5,180 bases of DNA from an uncultured Atopobiaceae bacterium (lineage in GTDB: Bacteria; Actinomycetota; Coriobacteriia; Coriobacteriales; Atopobiaceae). How positions within the stretch are numbered: position 1 is the stretch's first letter; each line of letters begins with the position of its first letter. The stretch lies in NCBI GenBank assembly GCA_905233865.1, contig CAJOGH010000186.1, positions 1 to 5,180 on the forward strand, given 5' to 3'. The position numbers and the translations under genes are program-made. Below are positions 1 through 5,128 of this stretch, in pieces. The notes under the pieces are model-generated. The model saw only the letters and a list, made by a program, of their open reading frames with translations, did no database searches and was not told the DNA's origin.

Positions 1-692
1 TTGACGCCAATGAGACGGTAGAGCGACATGGCGCGGCCGACGTCACGCGCGCTCAGCGCATCTAGGAACGCCCAGGGCTTGACCTCGGCAGTCTGCGCCA
101 CGTTGGCAGCGACCTCCGGTGCGTCCACGCGCGCGCCAGCACCCAGCAGGTCGGCGAGGTTGGCCAGCTGGCGGTCGAGCATGACGGTGTCCTCGCCCGC
201 ACGGCCAATGAGCTCGTCGGCGCCGTCGGCCGTGAGCGTGAGGCCGTGCACCTGCGCCATCTTGATGACCTTGGGCGCGAGGTTCCAGCGCTTGAGCGGT
301 TCGCAGTTGATGATCGCATTCTTCCCGCAGGCAGCCACCGCCTTGTACAGGCGCGTGTTCTTGGCCAGCTTGGCCGACTCCATGAACAGCACGCAGCTGG
401 GGTTGGGGTCCTCCAGGTACTTGATGATGGCCTCGCTCACGTCCTTGAGGAGCTTATCGGCCTCGTAGATGACCACGATGCGAGGACCATCGCCAAACGG
501 CAGCGTCTGGAGGGAGTTGACCACCAGGCCAGGGTCGAGGTCGGAGCTGGGGTGGATCTCGTCCAGGTTGAAGTCGGCAAAGGACTCCTCAACACGGGCC
601 TTGATGCGCGTCGTTGCAGTCTGCCGCTTGAGCGAGTCGCCACCAACGGCCAGGTAGGCGCGCAAGAGTTGGTTGTTAGAAGCCTGAGCCAT
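1..692 (-). CDS. holA: DNA polymerase III delta subunit (partial, C-terminus beyond the window)
   Basis: Delta subunit of the clamp-loader complex, which opens the beta sliding clamp so that it can be placed on primed DNA. The frame is open from an ATG at 692 to the left edge, giving 230 visible residues of a family usually about 320-350 long; the missing part is the C-terminal clamp-loader collar domain. The N-terminus (LLRAYLAVGGDS, residues 9-20) matches the family's first strand and the remnant of its nucleotide-binding loop; no Walker A motif is seen, as usual for delta. The segment SLQTLPFGDGPRIVVIYEADKLL (residues 60-82, key residues L64, P65, F66) is the typical hydrophobic clamp-contact region followed by the RIVVI-EADKLL strand and helix. 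LEDPNPSCVLFMES (93-106) and LIGRAGEDTVMLDRQLANLA (161-180) are also characteristic. It starts 33 bases after comEC ends, so it is probably the third gene of the operon. The identification rests on pattern recognition and is strong. Confidence 0.9.
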   Translation of the reverse strand, partial: MAQASNNQLLRAYLAVGGDSLKRQTATTRIKARVEESFADFNLDEIHPSSDLDPGLVVNSLQTLPFGDGPRIVVIYEADKLLKDVSEAIIKYLEDPNPSCVLFMESAKLAKNTRLYKAVAACGKNAIINCEPLKRWNLAPKVIKMAQVHGLTLTADGADELIGRAGEDTVMLDRQLANLADLLGAGARVDAPEVAANVAQTAEVKPWAFLDALSARDVGRAMSLYRLIGV

Positions 693-700
693 GTGAAGGG

Positions 701-707
701 TCCCTCC
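701..707 (-). promoter_or_regulatory. Ribosome binding site of holA
   Basis: On the minus strand the bases GGAGGGA lie nine bases before the ATG at 692, in the short gap after comEC. This supports the chosen start and independent translation of holA within the cluster. Confidence 0.75.
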
Positions 708-725
708 TTGATGTTCCACAGAGCA

Positions 726-2678
726 TCATAGTACAGGCGAGCCCCGCGACGAGCTGACGACCACACCGCCCTCCCCTGGCTGCACGAGGACATCCCCTGC
801 GTCCTTGGTACAGAAGAACAGGGCTCCTGACCTCTCGAGGATGCTCACGCACTCGTCCGTGGGATGCCCGTACTTGTTGCCCTCTCCAGCGCTTGCGACA
901 GCAACCTCGGCATCCAGCGCCCTCGCCTCCTCGGGCGTAATCGAGACCTCGGACCCATGGTGACCCACCTTGAGGAAGTCGATGTCGCCCACCGCCTGCG
1001 CTATGTGCGCGCACTCGTCGCGCTCGGCATCGCCCGTGAGCAGGGCGCGCATGTCATGCCTGCCCTCGTGGTACTCGACGTCCATCATGATCGAGTCGGC
1101 GTTGTCGTGCCCGTCGACGCTTGCCTGCGGCCACACCACGGTGAGGTCAAAGCCGCCCACGCGCAGCGAGTCCCCCAACCCCAGCTCCACAGGCTCATGA
1201 CCACAGGCCTCCCGCATGATCTCGCCCGCCTCGCCCATGCCGCCGCTCGTCACACCCCGCGCGACATAGACCTCGTCCACCGCGACGACACCCGCAAGCT
1301 CGCGCAGTCCCCCATAGTGATCGTCGTGGAGGTGCGTCACCACGACGGCATCCAGGTGATACACGTGGTTCCGCGCCAGGGCGCTCACCACCGCATCGTC
1401 GGGACCCGTGTCCACAAGCACTGCAGAGGGACCGTCGCGAATGAGGATTGCGTCACCCTGACCGACATCGAGCACAGTGACACCCGGCGGCTCAAAGGCA
1501 CACCAACGCGCAAGCACGCCCGCTATCACCAGGGCGACAAGAGCCAGGACACAGCGAAGTGGTACGGGTGCAAGGCGCGGCCATGCCACCAGCAGCGCCA
1601 CCGCGGCAGCCGCCACTACGACCGCGATGGGAACGGGGTCGAGCTCTACTGGGATGGCGGCAAGCGGCAGCGAGGCAAACATGCGCAACGCAGCAGCCAG
1701 GGGGACGCCAACAACGTCAACCACTACCAGAGCCGCAGCGTGAAGCGGCGGCACCGGAGCGAGCAGGCACGAGACGAGTGCCGCCTGCAAAGCCACGACA
1801 AAGGGAGCCGACACCACAAGGTTGGCCAACGGCCCCACGAGCGAGAGCACGCCAAAGGTCGAAGCCGTGAGAGGCGCCGTCGCAAGCTGCGCCGTCAGCG
1901 AGGCGGAAAGAAGCCTCCGTAGTTCCGCCGACGCCTTCCGCAGTCGCCGCCGTGGCTTTCGCGGCACAACGACAAAGGCAGGTCTGGGCACGGCAACGTC
2001 AATCGCATAGCCCACATAGGGCGAGAGCGTCGTGAGCGCGACCACGCACACGACCGAAAGACAGAAGCCCAACTGGCCCGTGACGCACGGGTCAAAGAGC
2101 ATCATGCCGGAGGCCGCCACCGAAAGACCCGCAAGCGACTGGTTCCTGCGCCCCAGAAGGTCAGACCCAATGGCACACATCGTCATGACCAGGGCGCGCA
2201 CCGCCGAGGCGGGAGCCCCGCAAAAGACAACGAAGGCACCGCCGGCCATCAGGAGGATGCCAAACCGTAGCGGACGCGCCATGCGAGATCGCGCCAGCAA
2301 TCCGCCCACAAGCGAGAGCACAATGGCAATGTGCGTGCCGCTCACGGCAACCAAGTGCGAGACGCCGCACGCAGCCACGCTCTTGTCGACCCCACGATCA
2401 CGAAGGGCAGAGCGCCGCCCGCAAACACAGGCAGCCGCAATGGCACGGGCATCGGATGAGGTCGGATCGAGCGAGTCGTAGGCCGTCTGCGACAGACGCG
2501 CGAACGCACCAGCTGGTCCGTCAAGCGGCTCGGACCCCATGACATGCCGAACGCGAACCGTACCCCACACTCCCTGGGCACGCGAACTTACGGCCCAGTC
2601 GCCCTCGTCGGTCTCAAACCGCCCCACACACGCATAACGGCGGCCCACCTCCAGCGGCTCGTCGGAGCTCACCCACAC
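726..2678 (-). CDS. comEC: ComEC/Rec2 competence DNA channel, main part (5' end lies in another frame)
   Basis: Polytopic membrane channel that moves one strand of incoming DNA across the cytoplasmic membrane during natural transformation. The coordinates run from the first possible start codon of this frame (GTG, 2678) to the TGA at 728-726, 650 codons. In order: the end of the N-terminal OB-like domain (1-45); the Competence domain with HLVAVSGTHIAIV (108-120, the family's HLLAISGLH motif), APASAVRALVM (155-165) and DPCVTGQLGFCLSVV (196-210); further membrane helices to about 390; then a metallo-beta-lactamase domain with VLDVGQGDAILI (402-413), metal motif THLHDDHYGG (448-457), LLTGD (546-550), VGHHGSE (571-577) and NKYGHP (601-606). 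All nuclease motifs are intact. GTG 2678 is probably not the natural start: the same frame stays open to 2759, encodes plausible OB-fold sequence there, and no good ribosome binding site precedes 2678. The protein therefore continues upstream into the frame ending at 2698. Confidence 0.9.
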   Translation of the reverse strand: MWVSSDEPLEVGRRYACVGRFETDEGDWAVSSRAQGVWGTVRVRHVMGSEPLDGPAGAFARLSQTAYDSLDPTSSDARAIAAACVCGRRSALRDRGVDKSVAACGVSHLVAVSGTHIAIVLSLVGGLLARSRMARPLRFGILLMAGGAFVVFCGAPASAVRALVMTMCAIGSDLLGRRNQSLAGLSVAASGMMLFDPCVTGQLGFCLSVVCVVALTTLSPYVGYAIDVAVPRPAFVVVPRKPRRRLRKASAELRRLLSASLTAQLATAPLTASTFGVLSLVGPLANLVVSAPFVVALQAALVSCLLAPVPPLHAAALVVVDVVGVPLAAALRMFASLPLAAIPVELDPVPIAVVVAAAAVALLVAWPRLAPVPLRCVLALVALVIAGVLARWCAFEPPGVTVLDVGQGDAILIRDGPSAVLVDTGPDDAVVSALARNHVYHLDAVVVTHLHDDHYGGLRELAGVVAVDEVYVARGVTSGGMGEAGEIMREACGHEPVELGLGDSLRVGGFDLTVVWPQASVDGHDNADSIMMDVEYHEGRHDMRALLTGDAERDECAHIAQAVGDIDFLKVGHHGSEVSITPEEARALDAEVAVASAGEGNKYGHPTDECVSILERSGALFFCTKDAGDVLVQPGEGGVVVSSSRGSPVL

Positions 2679-2697
2679 CCGGCCCGTCGTCCCCCAC

Positions 2698-2759
2698 TCA
2701 CTGGCAAGACTCGCCCGACAGCGATAGCCGTAGCGCGAGTGCGTCGCCTCGCACCACGC
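2698..2759 (-). other. Frameshift interval within comEC
   Basis: The upstream comEC frame stops at 2700-2698, while the downstream frame is closed on its upstream side by a TGA at 2762-2760. The change of frame must therefore fall between these stops, and it is a +1 shift (one extra base relative to an intact gene, or equivalently two missing). In the downstream frame this interval reads HSRYGYRCRASLASEWGTT, which leads smoothly into GRVWVSSDEPLEVG. It also has few A-ending codons, whereas the upstream frame here uses CTA twice plus CGA and GCA. This places the likely break near 2737-2752, early in the interval. No homopolymer longer than two or three bases lies there. Confidence 0.8.
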
Positions 2760-3084
2760 TCACGCTCGACACCGGCGCATGCGAGAGCGTGCGCACGACG
2801 CCAGCTCCCTGCGAGAGGGCCAGCCACGCCGCGACCGACCCCGCCGCGAGCCCCGCGACGAGCACGAGCACCACACGGGAGAAGGTTGGGCGCACAAACA
2901 CCAGCAGAAGCAAGATGCCCACGACAGTCACCGCAGCGACCAACAGCGGCGGCACAATGGCGCCAGGAGGCGACGTACCCGCGGCAACCTTCCACGCCTC
3001 CTCCCACCGAAGCCACACCGCGGCTGCCGCAAAAATGCCAAGTGCAAGGTAGAAGACGGTGGGCACCATGGGCTTGGTGGGCAT
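2698..3084 (-). pseudogene. comEC: ComEC N-terminal membrane segment, separated by a frameshift
   Basis: A 128-codon frame starting with ATG at 3084 (MPTKPMVPTVFYLALGIF) and ending at a TGA at 2700-2698. It has three hydrophobic stretches at about residues 8-25, 41-63 and 69-90, followed by a polar segment (SHAPVSSVSVV, 101-111). This is the N-terminal transmembrane block and entry into the OB-like domain (DUF4131 type) expected at the front of ComEC. The start is supported by AAGGA at 3095-3091, six bases upstream, and lies 16 bases after the comEA stop. An upstream start at 3183 would overlap comEA heavily and adds an arginine-rich, non-membrane leader. Joined to the downstream frame it gives about 785 residues, a normal ComEC length. 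It is labelled a pseudogene fragment because the frame does not continue; a sequencing error would give the same picture. Up to about residue 111 nearly all codons end in G or C, while the last 17 include CGA, GCA and two CTA, which suggests the true frame is already lost there. Confidence 0.8.
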
Positions 3085-3090
3085 GCGGGG

Positions 3091-3095
3091 TCCTT
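3091..3095 (-). promoter_or_regulatory. Ribosome binding site of comEC
   Basis: AAGGA on the minus strand, six bases before the ATG at 3084, in the 16-base gap after the comEA stop codon. It decides the start in favour of MPTKPMVP over the longer reading from 3183. Confidence 0.65.
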
Positions 3096-3100
3096 CGGCC

Positions 3101-3778
3101 TCAGACACAGATGCTCCCCGAAATCTTGGCGAACTTCTTCTGTCCGATGCCCGACACGCGCATGAGGTCCTCTGTCGAGGCAAAGGGGCCGTTGGCCTCT
3201 CGATCGCGAATGATGGCGTTGGCCGTGGCCTCGCCCACGCCCGAGAGGGTCTGGAGCTCCTCGGCCGTTGCCGAGTTGATGTTCACCAGGCCGTTGGACA
3301 CGCCACCCGCGCCGCCGCCAGTGCCCGTGCCCTCCCCTGCCGAGCCACCGCCAGCCGCTGGGCCCGACGCCTGTTGCTCGCTCGCGCGTGGCACGTGCAC
3401 CTTGCTCGCGTCGACGACGAGCGCCGCCATGTTGATCGTGCTCGTGTCGGCGTCCTCCGCAAGGCCTCCTGCGGCCGCAATGGCGTCGCGCACCCGTGGC
3501 GAGGCAGACGTGAGGTCGTACACGCCCGGCGCCGCCACCGCACCGTCGACGTCGACGACAATCGTCTGTGCCTGGGGCGTAGCCGCGTCTGTTGCCGCCG
3601 AACGCTGCCCCGAGCCACCAGAGCGCTCGACCACGACGCCCTTCCCGGCAGTCATGGCGAGCGCGCCTACGCCCAGAAGAAGCACGGCGCAAGCCACGGC
3701 AGCCATGACAACCGCCCGCGGCGGGACGAGACCCAGGCGCCCGCGAGCGCGATGACGGACCTTCCTCCGTTGAGCCAT
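3101..3778 (-). CDS. comEA: ComEA competence DNA receptor (SLBB plus helix-hairpin-helix)
   Basis: Membrane-anchored receptor that binds double-stranded DNA outside the cell and hands it to the ComEC channel. The 225-residue protein has a basic N-terminus (MAQRRKVRHRARGRLG), one membrane helix at about 22-43, and an SLBB domain at about 73-130 (IVVDVDGAVAAPGVYDL, then VRDAIAAAGGL and INMAALVVDASKVHVP). A Gly/Ser/Ala-rich linker follows at about 138-162. Last is the ComEA helix-hairpin-helix domain at 164-225, with VNINSATAEELQTLSGVGE and FASTEDLMRVSGIGQKKFAKI; the two hairpin signatures SGVGE and SGIGQ are the DNA-contact loops. Order and length match Gram-positive ComEA. ATG 3778 is preferred over GTG 3793, because the GTG would lie within the Shine-Dalgarno region. 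It is the first gene of the comEA-comEC-holA cluster, with 231 bases of leader upstream. Confidence 0.95.
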   Translation of the reverse strand: MAQRRKVRHRARGRLGLVPPRAVVMAAVACAVLLLGVGALAMTAGKGVVVERSGGSGQRSAATDAATPQAQTIVVDVDGAVAAPGVYDLTSASPRVRDAIAAAGGLAEDADTSTINMAALVVDASKVHVPRASEQQASGPAAGGGSAGEGTGTGGGAGGVSNGLVNINSATAEELQTLSGVGEATANAIIRDREANGPFASTEDLMRVSGIGQKKFAKISGSICV

Positions 3779-3790
3779 GTGATCACCTCC
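3779..3790 (-). promoter_or_regulatory. Very strong ribosome binding site of comEA
   Basis: On the minus strand GGAGGTGATCAC directly precedes the ATG, with seven bases between GGAGG and the start. Its first ten bases, GGAGGTGATC, complement the usual 3' end of 16S rRNA (GATCACCTCC). This fixes the start at 3778 and suggests efficient translation whenever the transcript is made. Confidence 0.85.
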
Positions 3791-4009
3791 CACCCCAATC
3801 GTCAGGGAGGTGAGCGGCCGCGCTCACGAGGTTTCAAAGAAAGTTGTCTTGCGGCATACAGGAATCAAACAAATCGGGGCGCGAAACTGCATAAAATGGC
3901 GATTTCGCCAACCTTTTTGCGACCGCAAGCCTTTGACCTGCGGCTGAGAAATGTCACTTTTTCGCGACACGTACACCATGTCGCGCATGAGCGACACGCG
4001 GCGCATTCC
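3791..4009 (-). promoter_or_regulatory. Gene-free, repeat-rich leader upstream of comEA
   Basis: There is no convincing gene here. The stretch about 3840-3965 is noticeably more AT-rich than its surroundings. It contains an inverted repeat TGGCGA-TT-TCGCCA (3897-3910), a wider pair GCGAAA (3881-3886)/TTTCGC (3903-3908), and a near-direct repeat TTTTTGCGAC (3914-3923)/TTTTTCGCGAC (3958-3968). It also has CCGCA-N11-TGCGG (3923-3943) and CGCGACA-N9-TGTCGCG (3963-3985). Position and symmetry suggest binding sites for a regulator of the competence genes; that role is inference. I could not settle on a -35/-10 pair: candidates on the minus strand such as TTATGC near 3890-3895 lack a properly spaced partner. 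Confidence 0.5.
3963..3985 (-). repeat. Inverted repeat, possible stem-loop after the EamA gene
   Basis: CGCGACA and TGTCGCG form seven-base arms around a nine-base loop, 25 bases past the stop of the minus-strand EamA gene. The stem is GC-rich, but on the minus strand it is followed by GAAAAAG instead of a T run, so it is not a classical intrinsic terminator. It could be a U-tract-free terminator or an operator. A further GCGACACG at 3991-3998 repeats the bases at 3964-3971. Confidence 0.4.
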
Positions 4010-4441
4010 CTACGACTTGAGGTTGATCAGCGCGAGGCCCACGAGGCACACGACCACGCCAAGGAGCTTCTGCCAGGTGAGTGCCTCATGGAAGGCGAGG
4101 TAGCCTACAAAAAGCATCGCCACAGCGAGGGCCCCGCTCTGGACGACGCTTGCCACGCTGACTTCCCAGCCGGCCTTGTACGCGCAGATAAAGCCCACCT
4201 CAAGGCCGACGATGGCAAGGCCATAGACAAACGAAGCCCAGTTGACCTTGGACAGCTCGCGCCCAAGGTTTCCGCCGCCCGTAGTCACAAAGTAGAGGAT
4301 GACGCTGACCACGCCGGCAATCAGGTACGTGACGATCATTGAGGCAAAGGGATTAATGGCGTTAGGCACCGACTTGGCACACACCTGGTAGACGACATTG
4401 CTCACGACAACGAGCGCAATGGGCCAGACGAACTCGATCAT
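4010..4441 (-). CDS. Half-size EamA-family (drug/metabolite transporter superfamily) membrane protein
   Basis: A 143-residue, very hydrophobic protein with about five predicted membrane helices at roughly 3-22, 32-53, 70-90, 98-117 and 124-141. The pattern VSNVVYQVCAKSVP (12-25), INPFASMIVTYL (29-40), GLEVGFICAYKAGW (79-92), the Q101SGAL motif and FHEALTWQKLLGVVVCLVG (117-135) is that of a single EamA domain. Most EamA transporters have two such domains in about 300 residues, so this one probably works as a dimer, like small multidrug resistance proteins. The substrate is unknown; export of a small metabolite or drug is only a family-level guess. ATG 4441 is chosen because GGAGG lies six bases upstream and the protein begins directly with a membrane helix. 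The frame extends to 4723, but that extension is arginine-rich and overlaps the divergent gene. It is not obviously part of the competence operon. Confidence 0.85.
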   Translation of the reverse strand: MIEFVWPIALVVVSNVVYQVCAKSVPNAINPFASMIVTYLIAGVVSVILYFVTTGGGNLGRELSKVNWASFVYGLAIVGLEVGFICAYKAGWEVSVASVVQSGALAVAMLFVGYLAFHEALTWQKLLGVVVCLVGLALINLKS

Positions 4442-4446
4442 AGACG

Positions 4447-4453
4447 ACCTCCC
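4447..4453 (-). promoter_or_regulatory. Ribosome binding site of the EamA gene
   Basis: GGGAGGT on the minus strand, with six bases between GGAGG and the ATG at 4441. It rejects the much longer reading from 4723. Confidence 0.75.
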
Positions 4454-4482
4454 GCGAGGCACGAAACTTGGCGTATGCACGC

Positions 4483-4488
4483 ATTGTA
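4483..4488 (-). promoter_or_regulatory. Candidate -10 box of the EamA gene promoter
   Basis: TACAAT on the minus strand, five of six matches to TATAAT, about 41 bases before the start codon. No good TTGACA-like partner is seen; the bases at the 17-base spacing read GCTATT. A short inverted pair GCGTA (4471-4475)/TACGC (4487-4491) overlaps it. Confidence 0.45.
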
Positions 4489-4526
4489 CGCCGCGGAGGG
4501 GACGGAATAGCGAAACAGGCCGCAGA

Positions 4527-4539
4527 GCGACTACGTCGC
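4527..4539. repeat. Small palindrome in the divergent intergenic region
   Basis: GCGAC-TAC-GTCGC, five-base arms around three bases, roughly midway between the two outward-facing -10 boxes. It could be an operator acting on either gene, but a repeat this short can occur by chance in GC-rich DNA. Apart from this and the two promoters I see nothing else in 4454-4627. Confidence 0.3.
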
Positions 4540-4600
4540 AGCGCCTAAAGAGTGGGTCATGCCTCCGACACCGAAGTCCACCTTGCCGCCCGCGCCACCC

Positions 4601-4606
4601 TATAAT
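4601..4606 (+). promoter_or_regulatory. -10 box of the zinc-ribbon gene promoter
   Basis: A perfect TATAAT in an otherwise GC-rich stretch, 31 bases before the ATG at 4638. Transcription would begin near 4611-4615 and leave a short leader of about 25 bases. The -35 region is poor: TTGCCG at 4583-4588 is only 12 bases away, too close, so the promoter may depend mainly on its -10 box. Confidence 0.65.
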
Positions 4607-4627
4607 AGGCACGTAACCACGACATGC

Positions 4628-4634
4628 GGGAGAG
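4628..4634 (+). promoter_or_regulatory. Ribosome binding site of the zinc-ribbon gene
   Basis: GGGAGAG ending three bases before the ATG at 4638 (five bases after GGGAG). Together with the TATAAT upstream it supports this start. Confidence 0.65.
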
Positions 4635-4637
4635 ACT

Positions 4638-5084
4638 ATGAAGTACACGCTCAAGAGCAGGGACGAGAAGCTAGGCACCTGGGTCTTTGACGAGGAGGGC
4701 CTGCACACCAAGGACGACCTCATCTCCTACACCATCATGTCAAAGGCCACGGCCAACTCCAGCCTGCTGGGCGCGTCAGGCAAGCTCACCATCCGACTGG
4801 TCGACGACGCCACCTACCTCGCGCTGCCCGTGGCCGCTGGTGACTTCTCAACAGCCGAGCGCATTGCGTCATGGCTCACCATGAAGAAGATCCGTCTGCT
4901 CAAGCCTGTCGACGGCGCCCTTCGCCAGCACTGCCGCGACTGCGATGCCACCAACGACCTCAAGCCCCGCGAGCACGGCTCAGCACTTCTGACCTGCGCC
5001 TCCTGTGGCTCCAACCATGTGGAGTTCCTCAACGCGCAGACCTACGCCACCTGGCTAGCCGACCACCGCGGCATCCAGGAGTAG
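4638..5084 (+). CDS. Hypothetical protein with C-terminal zinc ribbon
   Basis: An unrecognised 148-residue soluble protein with no signal peptide or membrane helix. Residues 1-85 look like a compact beta-rich domain ending in a helix: MKYTLKSRDEKLGTWVFDEEGLHT, then GKLTIRLVDDATYLALPV, then FSTAERIASWLTMKK. This resembles the PH-like or DUF4429-type layout of short strands capped by a helix, but that is inference from the strand pattern. Residues 99-123 carry four cysteines in the spacing CxxC-17-CxxC (C99, C102, C120, C123; CRDC and CASC), typical of a zinc ribbon, with histidines H98 and H113 nearby. A short tail follows (YATWLADHRGIQE). Codon choice is GC-rich like its neighbours, so nothing points to recent transfer. 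It has its own promoter, is divergent from the EamA gene and converges on the gene at the right edge. Its function is unknown; zinc ribbons commonly bind nucleic acid or protein partners. Confidence 0.85.
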   Translation: MKYTLKSRDEKLGTWVFDEEGLHTKDDLISYTIMSKATANSSLLGASGKLTIRLVDDATYLALPVAAGDFSTAERIASWLTMKKIRLLKPVDGALRQHCRDCDATNDLKPREHGSALLTCASCGSNHVEFLNAQTYATWLADHRGIQE

Positions 5085-5085
5085 C

Positions 5086-5117
5086 GCTCTTCTCTCCAAA
5101 CACAGGCCGACAAGAGC
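5086..5117. terminator. Weak candidate terminator between convergent genes
   Basis: GCTCTT (5086-5091) and AAGAGC (5112-5117) form six-base arms around a 20-base loop in the 44-base gap between two convergent genes. The location is right for a shared terminator. The loop is long, however, and there is no T run; a run of seven C follows from 5117. Confidence 0.3.
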
Positions 5118-5128
5118 CCCCCCGCCCG

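Noticed and set aside
864..1922. Long plus-strand open frame (352 codons) opposite comEC
   Set aside because: It is antisense to the nuclease and membrane parts of comEC, its translation is rich in His/Arg with no recognisable domain, and it has no clear ribosome binding site. GC-rich coding DNA commonly keeps an opposite-strand frame open.
2691..2695. Five-base C run as the cause of the comEC frameshift
   Set aside because: It lies beyond the stop codon that ends the upstream frame (2700-2698), so a length error there could not restore the reading frame.
3085..3183. Earlier comEC start at 3183
   Set aside because: It would overlap the comEA helix-hairpin-helix coding region by about 80 bases and adds a basic, non-family leader, whereas 3084 has a well-spaced AAGGA.
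2544..3755. Plus-strand open frame (403 codons) opposite comEC and comEA
   Set aside because: Its translation is low-complexity Pro/Ala/Arg/Thr, and it runs antisense across two well-supported genes and the gap between them.
3824..4006. Small minus-strand frame of 60 codons in the comEA leader
   Set aside because: It has no ribosome binding site, its composition is unlike a membrane or binding peptide, and its codon third positions are AT-rich compared with the neighbours. It occupies the repeat-rich leader.
3059..4342. Plus-strand open frame (427 codons) spanning comEA, the leader and the EamA gene
   Set aside because: It crosses two minus-strand genes and an AT-rich intergenic region without any domain pattern; it is a chance frame in GC-rich DNA.
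4442..4723. N-terminal extension of the EamA protein to 4723
   Set aside because: The added residues are Arg/Ser/Pro-rich, cross the divergent promoter region and overlap the zinc-ribbon gene. A good ribosome binding site and a membrane helix mark the start at 4441.
5117..5123. Run of seven C as a phase-variable tract
   Set aside because: It lies in the gap between convergent genes, outside coding sequence and away from any promoter, so a change in its length would have no evident effect.
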